From Candidatus Polarisedimenticolaceae bacterium (GTDB lineage: Bacteria > Acidobacteriota > Polarisedimenticolia > Polarisedimenticolales > DASRJG01): 64,000 nucleotides of DNA. Positions within the stretch are counted from its first letter, which is position 1, and each line of letters begins with the position of its first letter. Location: positions 265,238-329,237 of the forward strand of contig DASUCV010000004.1 in NCBI GenBank assembly GCA_036275915.1. Reading direction: 5' to 3'. The notes under the pieces are model-generated. The model was not told where the DNA came from. It did no database searches and was given only the letters and a program-made list of their open reading frames with translations. Below are positions 27,318 through 36,366 of this stretch, piece after piece. A program made the position numbers and the translations under genes.

Positions 27318-28816
27318 GCGGCCTCCGGACCGGCGTCGGCGCCGCCGTCGCTCGCGACGGCGGTGAGGATGCCGAGGGTGACCGCGAACTCGACCGCCAC
27401 GGCGGGGATCTGCAGCCCGAACTCGAAGATCGCATGGAGCGCGATGGCGAAGACCGCGCTGACGCAGGCCGCGCTCGTCCACCTGAAGCCGGAGCGGTGC
27501 CGGACCGCGGGACGGAGGACGCGCCGCGTGAGGACGACGAGAGCCCAGAGGAGGAGGACGGCCCCCGCGAGTCCGGTCTCCGCGACGATCTGGAGGTAAT
27601 CGTTGTGAGCCTGGTCGGTCTCGAGCCACTCGCCCGGGCGGTCGTAGATCGCGTAGACGTACCCGAACGTACCGAGCCCGCTTCCGGTCACCGGAAAGTC
27701 GCGGATGATGGTGAGCGTCCGTCCCCAGATGTCCCATCGCATCGCGAACGACGGATCGAGCGAGCCGGACTTGTACGGGCTCGGCTTCAGGGCGCGGCCC
27801 TCGCCGCCGGCCCAGCTCGCGACGCCGACCGCGAGCCCGAGACAGACCGCGAGGACGATCCCGACCACGAGCCAACCTTTGAGCCGCCGTGCGGCAAGAA
27901 GCGCGGCGAGGCCGACAGCGAACGCGAGGATGCCCGCACGCGACCCGGAGAGAACGAGGCCGATGGCGCCGAGAACGGCGCACCCGCCGAGGACGAGGAG
28001 GCGCGGAAACGCCCACGAGCGATCGACGACGGCCTTGCGGATCGAGCTCCGGCTGACCGTTCCCTCCGGTCCTCCGAGGAGGGCGAGGAGCAGCCCGAGC
28101 GCCACGAGCGTTCCGATCTCGACGAACGCGGCGAAGTGGTTCGGGTTGACGAACGGGCCGAGCACCTCTGCATCGAGCGGCGCCTCGCGGATCCAGAGGA
28201 GCCGCGTGGTCCCGGAGAGGCGTGCGAAGAGCGCGATCGCGCCGAGGGCTCCGGTCCACAGCGCGAGCCCCCAGAGGAGCCGGTAGCGCTCGACGGGATG
28301 GATCGCGAGCGTGGCGGCGCACGCAAGGGCGAGTCCTGCGGTGATCCAGGCGAGAACGGCGCGCCGCGTGGTCGTGGACGCGACCGAGAGCGCGTGCTCG
28401 CCGCTCCCGACGCCGGCAGGCACCGGCGCCGTCAGCGGCGCCGCGCCCGGGGCGGCGGTCGCGCCGCCGGCCTTCGCGCGCTCCTCGAGCAGAGCCGGCA
28501 GGCCGGACGGCCCACCTGAAGGAACGAGCGTGGGACGAAGCGACGCCCAGCGCGGCGACGCGAGGCGCGCCACGGCGTCGGGAATCGGGACGGTCTGCAG
28601 GAGCGCGAGAACGCACAGCGCCGCGAGCGGCAAGAGGAGGGCGCGCGCCGCGGCCGGCGGCCCGCTGGGTCTCCGGTCGAGGACGAGCGCGATCGCGACG
28701 ACGATCAGCCCCAGCCGGAGCGCGGCCGACGCCCAGCCTTCGACGGAGCCGAAGGCGAGCGCCCCGAGACCGACGAGCGCGACGAGGAGCCCGGTCGCAA
28801 ACCCGCGCAGGCTCAC
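27314..28816 (-). CDS. O-antigen ligase/polymerase-like membrane protein
   Basis: 500 residues from GTG at 28816, overlapping manC by 4 nt. Around ten hydrophobic helices with the Wzy_C/WaaL signature region GSRAGILAFAVGLAALL and, in the large periplasmic loop, PVTGSGLGTFGYVYAIY and ETDQAHNDYLQIVAETG, whose AHNDYLQ motif is diagnostic of the O-antigen ligase/polymerase family. Loop residues at ~110-150 are unusually Ala/Gly/Pro rich. It might be a second polymerase or a ligase that attaches the polymer to lipid A core; sequence alone cannot separate these. Confidence 0.87.
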   Translation of the reverse strand: MSLRGFATGLLVALVGLGALAFGSVEGWASAALRLGLIVVAIALVLDRRPSGPPAAARALLLPLAALCVLALLQTVPIPDAVARLASPRWASLRPTLVPSGGPSGLPALLEERAKAGGATAAPGAAPLTAPVPAGVGSGEHALSVASTTTRRAVLAWITAGLALACAATLAIHPVERYRLLWGLALWTGALGAIALFARLSGTTRLLWIREAPLDAEVLGPFVNPNHFAAFVEIGTLVALGLLLALLGGPEGTVSRSSIRKAVVDRSWAFPRLLVLGGCAVLGAIGLVLSGSRAGILAFAVGLAALLAARRLKGWLVVGIVLAVCLGLAVGVASWAGGEGRALKPSPYKSGSLDPSFAMRWDIWGRTLTIIRDFPVTGSGLGTFGYVYAIYDRPGEWLETDQAHNDYLQIVAETGLAGAVLLLWALVVLTRRVLRPAVRHRSGFRWTSAACVSAVFAIALHAIFEFGLQIPAVAVEFAVTLGILTAVASDGGADAGPEAA

Positions 28817-29859
28817 GCCAGGTCTCCGCGCCCGGCCTTGCGGACCGCGGCGACGACGGAGCGCATCGCCTCGCCGCCGTCCCGCGCCGCGACGAGGAGC
28901 GCATCCGGCGTATCGACGACGATGATGCCGGGGACCCCGACGAGCGCGACGAAGCGATCGCGGCCGATGACGACGCTGCCGTCGCTCGCGACCGCGACGT
29001 GCTGCGGGCGAAGCGGCGACGACGGCGGGATGAGGCGTGCGGCGGCTTCCCACGATCCCACGTCGTCCCAACCGGCCTCGAAGGCGACGACCATGACGCC
29101 GCGCGCACGCTCCATCACCGCGTAGTCGACGGAGACCGGCGTCAGCGCGCGCCACGCGCGGTGCTTGCCGTCGAGCGCCGTCTCGGCGGCCGTGCGCACA
29201 CCCGGCGCACAGCGGTCGAGCTCGTCGAGGAAGCGGCCGGCCTTCCACACGAAGATTCCCGCGTTCCAGAGATGGCGGCCCGAGCGGAGGAACCGCCGCG
29301 CCTTCGCGAGCTGCGGCTTCTCGACGAACGCCTTCACCGGCGACGCGGTGCCCCGACGCACCGGCCCGCGTGTCTCGAGGTAGCCGAATCCGGTCGCCGG
29401 CCGCGTCGGCCTCACGCCCAGGCAGACCAGATCGTCTCGCGAGGCGGCCGCGGCCGCGACGCGGATCGCCCGGACGAAGGCGCGCGCATCGCCGATCACA
29501 TGATCGGTGGGCAGCACCGCGACGATCGCCTCGGGGTCGAGACGGGCGACGGCGGCGCACGCCAGCGCGAGGGCGGGTGCCGTGTCGCGCGGCGCGGGCT
29601 CGACGACGATGCGGTCGCGCCGGAGCGCGGGCAGGTCGCGACGCACCGCGGTGCTCAGCGATGCCGGCGCCACGACCCAGATCCGTGAGGCCGGGGCGAG
29701 CGCGCGGGCGCGATCCCACGTCGCCCGCAGCAGCGAGCGATCACCGAGAAGGTGGAGGAACTGTTTCGGCCGGCCGGCTCGGCTGAGCGGCCAGAATCGT
29801 GTGCCGCTGCCGCCCGCGAGAAGGACCACGTTGAGATCGGGGCGCGGACGTCGCGTCAC
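28813..29859 (-). CDS. manC: Mannose-1-phosphate guanylyltransferase
   Basis: 348 residues from GTG at 29859 (GTGA overlap with the epimerase). Makes GDP-mannose from GTP and mannose-1-P. The nucleotide-binding motif LLAGGSGTRFWPLSRAGRPKQ is at ~11-30, with VLPTDHVI and VKAFVEKP further on. Only the pyrophosphorylase domain is present; the fused type II isomerase domain of some ManC proteins is absent. It indicates a mannose or mannose-derived residue in the polymer or in LPS. Confidence 0.92.
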   Translation of the reverse strand: MTRRPRPDLNVVLLAGGSGTRFWPLSRAGRPKQFLHLLGDRSLLRATWDRARALAPASRIWVVAPASLSTAVRRDLPALRRDRIVVEPAPRDTAPALALACAAVARLDPEAIVAVLPTDHVIGDARAFVRAIRVAAAAASRDDLVCLGVRPTRPATGFGYLETRGPVRRGTASPVKAFVEKPQLAKARRFLRSGRHLWNAGIFVWKAGRFLDELDRCAPGVRTAAETALDGKHRAWRALTPVSVDYAVMERARGVMVVAFEAGWDDVGSWEAAARLIPPSSPLRPQHVAVASDGSVVIGRDRFVALVGVPGIIVVDTPDALLVAARDGGEAMRSVVAAVRKAGRGDLA

Positions 29860-30803
29860 GAAGCGTCCCACGTCAAGCGCAGCCCCTCGTGGACGGACAC
29901 GGTCGGCCGGTAACCGAGCGCCTGCTCCGCCTTTCCGATCGCGGCGAGCGAGTGCTTGATGTCGCCCTGACGCTCCGGCGCGTAGACCGGCCGGACCTCC
30001 CGGCCCCCGAATTCGGCCACGATCGCCACGAGCTCGTTCAAGCTGATGCGCTCCCCGCAGGCGATGTTGTAGGCCGCTCCGAGCGCCGATTCCGGCGCGG
30101 CGCAGGCCTTGAGGTTCGCCTGGACGATGTTCGCGATGTGGCTGAAGTCGCGCGTCTGTTCACCGTCGCCGTAGATCGTGGGAGCGCTCCCCGCGCGGAT
30201 GGACGCCATGAACCTCGGAATCACCGCGGAGTACTCGCTGCCCGGATCCTGCCGCGGGCCGAACACGTTGAAGTACCTGAGGGCCACCGTCGGAACCCCG
30301 TAGAGCCGATGGAACAGGCCCAGGTAGGTTTCGCCGGCGAGCTTCTGCAAGCCGTAGGGCGAGATCGGCGCCGGCGCCATCGTCTCGACCTTGGGCAACG
30401 TTTCGCTGTCGCCGTAGAGCGACGACGACGACGCCATGACGACACGCTTCACCTTCGCGTCGCGCGCCGCCAGCAGCACGTTCAAGGTTCCCGTGACGTT
30501 GACCTCGTTCGACGAGATCGGATCCTGGATCGACCGCTGCACCGAAGGGATCGCCGCCTGGTGAAGCACGTAGTCGGCGCCCTCGACGGCGCGCCGGCAG
30601 AGCGCGAGGTCGCGAATGTCGCCCTCGATGAGCGTGTAAGTGGTTCGGCCCGCCGCCGCCCAAGCGGGCGCGTCGGCGAGGTTGACGCGACGGCCGGTCT
30701 CGAAGTTGTCGAGCACGCGGACCGCATCGCCCCCTTTCAGGATCGTCTCCGCGAGATTCGAGCCGATGAACCCGCCGCCGCCCGTCACGACGAACGTGGC
30801 CAT
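29856..30803 (-). CDS. UDP-N-acetylglucosamine C4-epimerase-like (WbpP type)
   Basis: 315-residue extended SDR. TGGGGFIGSNLAE binds NAD; VLDNFETGRRVNL, ASSSSLYGDSETLPK and SPYGLQKLAGE (catalytic Tyr/Lys) are the combination seen in WbpP/WbgU-type UDP-GlcNAc/UDP-GalNAc 4-epimerases and UDP-GlcNAcA epimerases. Start ATG 30803 shares one base with the ugd stop (TGATG). With the WbpA-like dehydrogenase next but two genes upstream, it may make UDP-GalNAcA. Substrate specificity is inference from motif similarity. Confidence 0.87.
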   Translation of the reverse strand: MATFVVTGGGGFIGSNLAETILKGGDAVRVLDNFETGRRVNLADAPAWAAAGRTTYTLIEGDIRDLALCRRAVEGADYVLHQAAIPSVQRSIQDPISSNEVNVTGTLNVLLAARDAKVKRVVMASSSSLYGDSETLPKVETMAPAPISPYGLQKLAGETYLGLFHRLYGVPTVALRYFNVFGPRQDPGSEYSAVIPRFMASIRAGSAPTIYGDGEQTRDFSHIANIVQANLKACAAPESALGAAYNIACGERISLNELVAIVAEFGGREVRPVYAPERQGDIKHSLAAIGKAEQALGYRPTVSVHEGLRLTWDAS

Positions 30804-32110
30804 CACGCCCTCCCGACGCAGGTGTAGGTGAACCCCTTCGTCCGCATCGTCTCGGGCTCGTAAACGTTCCGGAGGTCGACGACGACCGGCGCTTTCATCG
30901 CGCCCTTCAGGCGGTCGGTGTCGAGGGCCCGGAACTGATTCCACTCGGTCGCGACGACGAGGAGGTCGGCGCCTTCCGCGGCCTCGTACTCGTCCTTCGC
31001 GTAGACGACGCCCCGGCGCTCGGTCTCGGCGGCGATGGCCATCGCGACCGGGTCGAAGGCCTTGACCTTGGCGCCTTCGGCGAGGAGCGCGTCCAGGACG
31101 GCGATCGCCGGCGACTCGCGGAGGTCGTCGGTGTTCGGCTTGAACGTGAGCCCCAGGAGCGCGACGGTCTTCCCCGCGAGCGAGCCCGAGGCCGCGACGC
31201 GGATCTTCTCGAGCGCGGTCGGGATCCGTCCCGCGTTCACCTCGACGACGGCGGAGACGATCTTGAGCGGGACGCCGGCTTCCCGGGCGACCTCGAGGAT
31301 CGCGCGCGTGTCCTTCGGGAAGCACGAGCCGCCGTAGCCGGGACCCGGGTGCAGGAACTTGTTCCCGATCCGATGGTCGAGCCCCATGCCCTTCGCGACG
31401 GCGTGCACGTCCGCGCCGAGCTTCTCGCAGAGGTCGGCCATCTCGTTGATGAACGAGATCTTCGTCGCGAGGAAGGCGTTCGACGCGTACTTGATGACCT
31501 CGGCCGTCACGACGTCGGTGATGACGATCGGCGTCTCGATGAGGTAGAGCGGGCGGTAGAGGTCGCGCAGGATCGCGGCGGCCATCTCGTCCTCGCACCC
31601 GATCACGATCCGGTTCGGGCGGAGGCAATCCTCGATCGCCGATCCTTCGCGGAGGAACTCGGGGTTCGACGCGACGCTGAACGCGTGGCTCGCCTTGCGG
31701 TGCTTCTCGATGATCTCGCGGATCATCTTGCCGGTGCCTGCGGGGACGGTGCTCTTGGTGACGACGACCTTGTACGAGTTCAGGTTCTCGGCGACGGCCT
31801 GCGCGACCTCGCGGACGAACGAGAGATCCGCGCTGCCGTCGTTCCCCTGCGGCGTCCCGACGGCGATCACGACGACGAGCGACCTCTCGACGGCGCTGGC
31901 GAGATCGGTCGTGAAGACGAGCCGGCCGGCCTTGACGTTCCGCTCGACGAGCGCCTCGAGACCCGGCTCGTAGATCGGCATCTCTCCGCGCTCGAGCATC
32001 GCGATCTTCTCGGCGTTCTTGTCGACGCAGGTGACGTGCGTCCCGAACTCGGAGAAGCACGCGCCGGTCACGAGGCCGACGTATCCGGTGCCGACCACGG
32101 TGATGTTCAA
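30803..32110 (-). CDS. ugd: UDP-glucose 6-dehydrogenase
   Basis: 435-residue enzyme oxidising UDP-glucose to UDP-glucuronate with two NAD+. N-terminal GTGYVGLVTGACFSEFG binds NAD; IPTALEKIR and GLTFKPNTDDLRESP are C-terminal landmarks; active-site cysteine 263 sits in GYGGSCFPKDT (259-268 region). TTG at 32110 is the start because it precedes NITVVGTG directly and overlaps the upstream epimerase stop by 4 nt. Supplies UDP-GlcA for UDP-xylose synthase at 8333 and the 4-epimerase at 32107. Confidence 0.94.
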   Translation of the reverse strand: MNITVVGTGYVGLVTGACFSEFGTHVTCVDKNAEKIAMLERGEMPIYEPGLEALVERNVKAGRLVFTTDLASAVERSLVVVIAVGTPQGNDGSADLSFVREVAQAVAENLNSYKVVVTKSTVPAGTGKMIREIIEKHRKASHAFSVASNPEFLREGSAIEDCLRPNRIVIGCEDEMAAAILRDLYRPLYLIETPIVITDVVTAEVIKYASNAFLATKISFINEMADLCEKLGADVHAVAKGMGLDHRIGNKFLHPGPGYGGSCFPKDTRAILEVAREAGVPLKIVSAVVEVNAGRIPTALEKIRVAASGSLAGKTVALLGLTFKPNTDDLRESPAIAVLDALLAEGAKVKAFDPVAMAIAAETERRGVVYAKDEYEAAEGADLLVVATEWNQFRALDTDRLKGAMKAPVVVDLRNVYEPETMRTKGFTYTCVGRA

Positions 32111-33072
32111 CGCCGCACCCCGGCCGCGGGACGCGCGGCGCGGAACCACGAGAGGAACCGGGACATGCCGTCGTCGAACGTCACGCGCGGCTGCCAGTCG
32201 AGATCGCGCCGCACCGCGCCGATGTCCGCCCACGTGCGGAGGACGTCGCCGGGCTGCATCGGCAGCCGGCGGATCCTGGGCGCGACGTCGAGGCCGCGTG
32301 CGATCCGCTCGACGAGCTCGTTCAGCAGGATGGGGCTCGATCCGCCGAGGTTCCAGACGTGAAAGCCGCGCGTCCGCTCGATCGCGCGGACGATCCCTTC
32401 GACGATGTCGTCGACGTAGGTGTAGTCGCGCCCGGAACTGCCGTCGCCGAAGACGGGGACCTCCTCGCCGCGGCTCATGAGGTCCGCGAACTTCCGGATC
32501 GCGAGGTCGGGCCGCTGCCGCGGGCCGTAGACGGTGAAGAAGCGTAGGCACGCGACCTCCATCCCGTGGAGGTGATGGAAGGTGTACGCGAGCAGCTCGC
32601 CGCCGCGTTTCGTCGCCGCGTACGGGGAGATCGGATCGTCGACCGGGTCGCCCTCAGAAAAGGGCACCTTCGCGTTGTTCCCGTATACCGACGACGACGA
32701 GCCGAAGAGGAAGCGCCGGACGCCGTGCCGCCTGGCCGCCTCGAGCAGCACGGCCGTGCCCGTGAGGTTCACCGAGGCGTAGTCGACCGGATCGGCGATC
32801 GAGGGGCGCACCCCCGCGCGAGCGGCGAGATGCACGACGGCCTCGATCGTTCCCGCGAACGCCGCTCGGACCGCGGCCTCGTCGCGGATGTCGCCGCGAA
32901 CGAGACGGCAGCCCGGATGTGCCGTGGCGCGCGCGAGATTCTGCTCCTTCTCGGCCGGATCGTAGAAATCGTGGAACGCGTCGAGGACCACCACCTCGCG
33001 GTCGTCCGCGAGGAGGCGCTCGACGAGATGCGATCCGATGAAGCCCGCCCCGCCGGTGACGAGGATCGGCAT
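32107..33072 (-). CDS. UDP-glucuronate 4-epimerase-like SDR
   Basis: 321-residue extended SDR. TGGAGFIGSHLVERLL, FDAFHDFYDP-like LDAFHDFYDPAEKEQNL, SSSSVYGNNAKVPFSE, SPYAATKRGGELLAY and LRFFTVYGPRQRPDLAI are those of UDP-GlcA 4-epimerases (GalA-forming), notably the FYDPxxKxxN and NAKVPF elements. Start ATG 33072 shares one base with the upstream gene's stop. Lies between the two nucleotide-sugar dehydrogenases, so UDP-GalA is a likely polymer precursor. Confidence 0.9.
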   Translation of the reverse strand: MPILVTGGAGFIGSHLVERLLADDREVVVLDAFHDFYDPAEKEQNLARATAHPGCRLVRGDIRDEAAVRAAFAGTIEAVVHLAARAGVRPSIADPVDYASVNLTGTAVLLEAARRHGVRRFLFGSSSSVYGNNAKVPFSEGDPVDDPISPYAATKRGGELLAYTFHHLHGMEVACLRFFTVYGPRQRPDLAIRKFADLMSRGEEVPVFGDGSSGRDYTYVDDIVEGIVRAIERTRGFHVWNLGGSSPILLNELVERIARGLDVAPRIRRLPMQPGDVLRTWADIGAVRRDLDWQPRVTFDDGMSRFLSWFRAARPAAGVRR

Positions 33073-34397
33073 CAGAGCTTTTCGATCTTCGCGCGGCCCG
33101 AGGTGACCGCGCGGGTCGCGTTCCTGGTATCCAGCACGCGCTTCGCGCTCTTGACGATCGAGGCGTAGTCGTAGACCGAGTGGTCGGTCACGATGACGAC
33201 CAGGTCGGCGGCCGCCAGGTTCTTCGGCGTGAGCTCCACGCCCTTCTCGATGCGGCCGTCCTCGCCTCGGAACGAGTTCGAGTACGGATCGTGGAAGGAG
33301 ACGTTCGCGCCTTCCTCTTGGAGGAGGCGGATCACGTCGAGCGCCGGCGATTCCCGGACGTCGCCGGTGTCCTTTTTGTAGGCGACACCGAGGACGAAGA
33401 TTTTCGACCCCTTCACGGACTTCTTGACGCGGTTCAGGATCGCCGCCGTGCGGCGCACGACGACCTCGGGCATGTGTCCGTTGATCTCGGACGCCAGCTC
33501 GATGAAGCGGGCGGAGTAGTTGAGCGTCTTGAGCTTCCAGGCGAGGTAGTGCGGGTCGAGCGGGATGCAGTGGCCGCCGATCCCCGGGCCGGGGTAGAAC
33601 CGCATGAAGCCGAACGGCTTCGTCGCGGCTCCGTCGATGACCTCCCAGACGTCGAGGCCGAGCTTCTCGCACATGAGCGCGATCTCGTTGACGAGGCCGA
33701 TGTTCACCGCGCGGAAGGTGTTCTCGAGGAGCTTGATCATCTCGGCCGCCTGGGTCGAGCTGACCGGATGCACGTGCTCGATCGCCTGGCCGTAGAGGAG
33801 CGCGGCGGCCTTCGTGCACGCCGGCGTGACGCCGCCCACGACCTTGGGGGTGTTCTTCGTTTGATACACGGGGTTGCCGGGATCGACGCGCTCGGGCGAG
33901 AAGGCGACGAAGACGTCCCGGCCGACCTCGAGACCTCCCGCCGTCAGCTCCGGCAAGAGGACCTCCTCGGTCGTGCCCGGGTACGTGGTCGACTCGAGAA
34001 TGATGAGCTGGCCGGCACGCACCTGGGGCGCGATCGCCGTGAGCGCCGAGACGATGTAGGAGATGTCCGGGTCCTTCGTCTTGCGGAGAGGGGTCGGAAC
34101 CGCGATCAGGATGGCGTCGAGCTTGTCGCACCCCTTGTAGTTCGACTGCGCGCGGATGAGCTTCTTCGCGACGAGGGGCCTCAGCGTCGCGGTCGAGACG
34201 TCCTCGATGTGCGACGTGCCGGCGTTGACCGTCTTCACCTTCCGTTCGTCGATGTCGATCCCGACGACGCGGAAGCCGGCCTGGGCGAACTCGACGGCGA
34301 GCGGCAGGCCGACGTACCCGAGCCCGACGATCCCAAGCTGGGCGCTGCGGTCGACGATCCGGCGCGTGAGCGCGGAGAGGTGGTCGTTCGGGGCCAT
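33072..34397 (-). CDS. WbpA-like UDP-N-acetylglucosamine 6-dehydrogenase
   Basis: 441 residues. NAD-binding LGIVGLGYVGLPLAVEFA, then IAVPTPLRKTKDPDISYI, LESTTYPGTTEEVL, FSPERVDPGN and the catalytic Cys277 in GIGGHCIPLDPHYL. These favour the WbpA/WbpO group (UDP-GlcNAc to UDP-GlcNAcA) over WecC. It heads the seven-gene sugar-nucleotide block, with GAGGAG ahead of ATG 34397 and a promoter at 34433-34461. With WecB present, oxidation of UDP-ManNAc is an alternative. Confidence 0.88.
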   Translation of the reverse strand: MAPNDHLSALTRRIVDRSAQLGIVGLGYVGLPLAVEFAQAGFRVVGIDIDERKVKTVNAGTSHIEDVSTATLRPLVAKKLIRAQSNYKGCDKLDAILIAVPTPLRKTKDPDISYIVSALTAIAPQVRAGQLIILESTTYPGTTEEVLLPELTAGGLEVGRDVFVAFSPERVDPGNPVYQTKNTPKVVGGVTPACTKAAALLYGQAIEHVHPVSSTQAAEMIKLLENTFRAVNIGLVNEIALMCEKLGLDVWEVIDGAATKPFGFMRFYPGPGIGGHCIPLDPHYLAWKLKTLNYSARFIELASEINGHMPEVVVRRTAAILNRVKKSVKGSKIFVLGVAYKKDTGDVRESPALDVIRLLQEEGANVSFHDPYSNSFRGEDGRIEKGVELTPKNLAAADLVVIVTDHSVYDYASIVKSAKRVLDTRNATRAVTSGRAKIEKL

Positions 34398-34432
34398 GGG
34401 GAGTTCTCCTCGTGTGGAGTGCGGGCGGCGAC

Positions 34433-34461
34433 AATATAGAAGATGAAGAGCGGCGCGCCAA
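34433..34461 (-). promoter_or_regulatory. Sigma70-like promoter of the sugar-nucleotide operon
   Basis: On minus, TTGGCG (34461..34456) and TATATT (34438..34433) are 17 nt apart; -10 lies 35 nt before the ATG at 34397. Only four of six -35 bases match the consensus. It would drive the seven-gene block down to 26223. Confidence 0.5.
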
Positions 34462-34466
34462 CGCGC

Positions 34467-35615
34467 CTATTTGGGCTCCTGGGGTTTCTCCGCGGGAGCC
34501 GCCGGCGGCGTCGTCGACTCCGTCTCGATTCCCTTCTTCTGATAGTGCCGGAGCATCCAGCGCGCGAACTTGCTGTCGTTGACGCCGGCGATGACGTCCT
34601 CGGCGCTGTCGTAGAGGGTGCGATCGGTGATGAGCGCGCCGAGCGTGCCCTGCCCGGCGTCGATCTTCTTCATGATCGAGGACAGATGGTCGAGCGTCTC
34701 CTGGAGGCGCGCCGCGACTTGGTTGCCGTAGGCGTCGTCGTTCAGGAGCTTGCCCACGACCCCGTCCTTGGATTCGAGGCGCGCGGCGGTGCGCTTCATC
34801 GAGGCGGCGGCCTCCCTGAGGTCGGCGATCGCGAGCTCCGCGTCGCCCCCCTTCTTCGTGATCGATCCGAGGGCGCCCTCGCCCCGAACCGTCTGGTCGA
34901 GGATCGTCGAGAGATCCTTGACCGCGTTCCCGAGATCGTCGAGGCGTGTCGCGAGCGGGCGATCGGTCAGGAGCCGGCCGACAGTCCCCTCGCCGTTCTT
35001 CATCTTGGTCGTGAGGTCCTCGATGTTCGAGAGCGTGACCTCGATCTTCCGCATCCCCTCCTTGCCGAAGTCCGGGTTCTGGATCACCTGGCCCAGCAGC
35101 CCCTCGCCGCGCTGGAGCGGCTCCAGGATCTGCTTGAGGGAGATCGTGATCGCGTTGAGGTTGTCCGCGATGTCCTCCCCTTGCTCGAAGATCCTGCTGC
35201 CGGGGGCGGTCGGAAGGAGGTCGCCGGGAGGGATCGCCGGCTGGTTCGGGTCGCCGGGGGTGAGCTCCACGTACTTCTCGCCGGAGAGGTACTGGAGGAA
35301 CCTGAGCGAGGCCTCCGACCCCTGACGCACGCGCGAGGCGTAGACGCGGCGGACGCTCAAGGAGACCTCGACCCCGGCGGCGCCGGGGTCGGTCGGGAGC
35401 TTCAGCTCCGTGACCGTGCCGATGTGGACGCCGCCCATCTTGACCGGCGAGCCCTGGAGCAACCCGTCGGTGTCCGGGAAGACCGCACGGTAGGTCGCCT
35501 GCCGTGAGAAGAGGCGCGATTCGCCGCCGACGGCGAGGACGCCGGCCGCGAAGACGATGAGCGCGAGCGCCACGAACGTTCCCACCGTGGCCTCGCGGGA
35601 GCCGACCCTAGGCAT
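34467..35615 (-). CDS. MlaD-like MCE-domain lipid transport protein
   Basis: 382-residue periplasmic protein anchored by one helix (~12-30, VGTFVALALIVFAAGVLAVG). The MCE domain spans ~38-120 (YRAVFPDTDGLLQGSPVKMGGVHIGTV). A long C-terminal region has five GxGxxGxLL-type repeats every 37-38 residues (see repeat entry), then a Pro/Glu-rich tail. It would form the substrate-carrying ring of an Mla-type ABC importer. ATG 35615 is preferred for its strong GGGAGGGGG ribosome site. It overlaps the ATPase gene by 8 nt. Confidence 0.9.
   Translation of the reverse strand: MPRVGSREATVGTFVALALIVFAAGVLAVGGESRLFSRQATYRAVFPDTDGLLQGSPVKMGGVHIGTVTELKLPTDPGAAGVEVSLSVRRVYASRVRQGSEASLRFLQYLSGEKYVELTPGDPNQPAIPPGDLLPTAPGSRIFEQGEDIADNLNAITISLKQILEPLQRGEGLLGQVIQNPDFGKEGMRKIEVTLSNIEDLTTKMKNGEGTVGRLLTDRPLATRLDDLGNAVKDLSTILDQTVRGEGALGSITKKGGDAELAIADLREAAASMKRTAARLESKDGVVGKLLNDDAYGNQVAARLQETLDHLSSIMKKIDAGQGTLGALITDRTLYDSAEDVIAGVNDSKFARWMLRHYQKKGIETESTTPPAAPAEKPQEPK
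34611..35114 (-). repeat. Five tandem ~38-residue repeats within the MCE protein
   Basis: At residues ~168, 206, 243, 281 and 318 the pattern [x]xGxGxxGxLLxD recurs: RGEGLLGQVIQNP, NGEGTVGRLLTDRP, RGEGALGSITKKG, SKDGVVGKLLNDD and AGQGTLGALITDR. Period is 37-38 residues. Such repeats are known in MCE proteins of other phyla and build a helical tube; here they account for most of the C-terminus. Confidence 0.8.
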
Positions 35616-36366
35616 ATCCCCCTCCCTGCAGGAAGTTCTGAAGGAGCGGCACCGGGGCGTGACGCGCCTCCTCCGTCGTCCCGTGGAACAGGATGCGCCC
35701 CTCATGGAGGAATGCGATCCGGTCGCCGACGGTGAACGCCGAGTGAATGTCGTGGGTGACGACGATCGAGGTCACCCCGAGCCGCTTCTGGAGGCTGCGG
35801 ATGAGGTGGTTGATCGTGTTCGCCGTGATCGGATCGAGGCCGGTCGTCGGCTCGTCGTAGAGGATCGCCGCGGGGGCGAGCGCGATCGCGCGCGCCAGGG
35901 CGACGCGCTTGCGCATGCCCCCCGACAGGCTCGCTGGCATGAGGTCGAGGACGTCGCCCAGCTCCACCAGACCGAGGACCTCCTCGACGCGGGCGAGGAT
36001 GCGCGCGTCGTCCCAGTCCGTGTGCTCGACGAGCGCGAAGGCGACGTTCTCGAACACGGTCATCGAATCGAAGAGGGCCCCCGACTGGAAGAGCATCCCG
36101 ACCTTCTTCCGTGTCTCGAGCAGCCCGTCCTCCCCCAAGTGCGAGATCTCGACGCCGTCGACCCAGACCTCGCCGGAGTCGGGCTGCATCAGGCCGACCG
36201 CGTGACGCAGGAGGACCGACTTCCCGGATCCGCTGCCGCCGAGCACCACGACCGTTTCGCCCCTCTCGACGACGAGATCGACGCCTCGTAGAACGCGGTT
36301 CTGATCGAACGCCTTCTCGATGCGGACGAAGCGGAGGAAACCGTCGGGCATCGCCATCTCGCTCAC
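35608..36366 (-). CDS. MlaF-like ABC transporter ATPase
   Basis: 252 residues. Walker A GGSGSGKSVLLRH, Q-loop LFQSGALFD, ABC signature SLSGGMRKRVALARA, Walker B AILYDEPTTGLDP, H-loop VTHD. This is the MlaF family that powers retrograde/anterograde phospholipid transport with MlaE and MlaD. GTG 36366 is chosen because it overlaps the permease stop by 4 nt; an in-frame ATG at 36357 is an alternative. Confidence 0.92.
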   Translation of the reverse strand: MSEMAMPDGFLRFVRIEKAFDQNRVLRGVDLVVERGETVVVLGGSGSGKSVLLRHAVGLMQPDSGEVWVDGVEISHLGEDGLLETRKKVGMLFQSGALFDSMTVFENVAFALVEHTDWDDARILARVEEVLGLVELGDVLDLMPASLSGGMRKRVALARAIALAPAAILYDEPTTGLDPITANTINHLIRSLQKRLGVTSIVVTHDIHSAFTVGDRIAFLHEGRILFHGTTEEARHAPVPLLQNFLQGGGYA

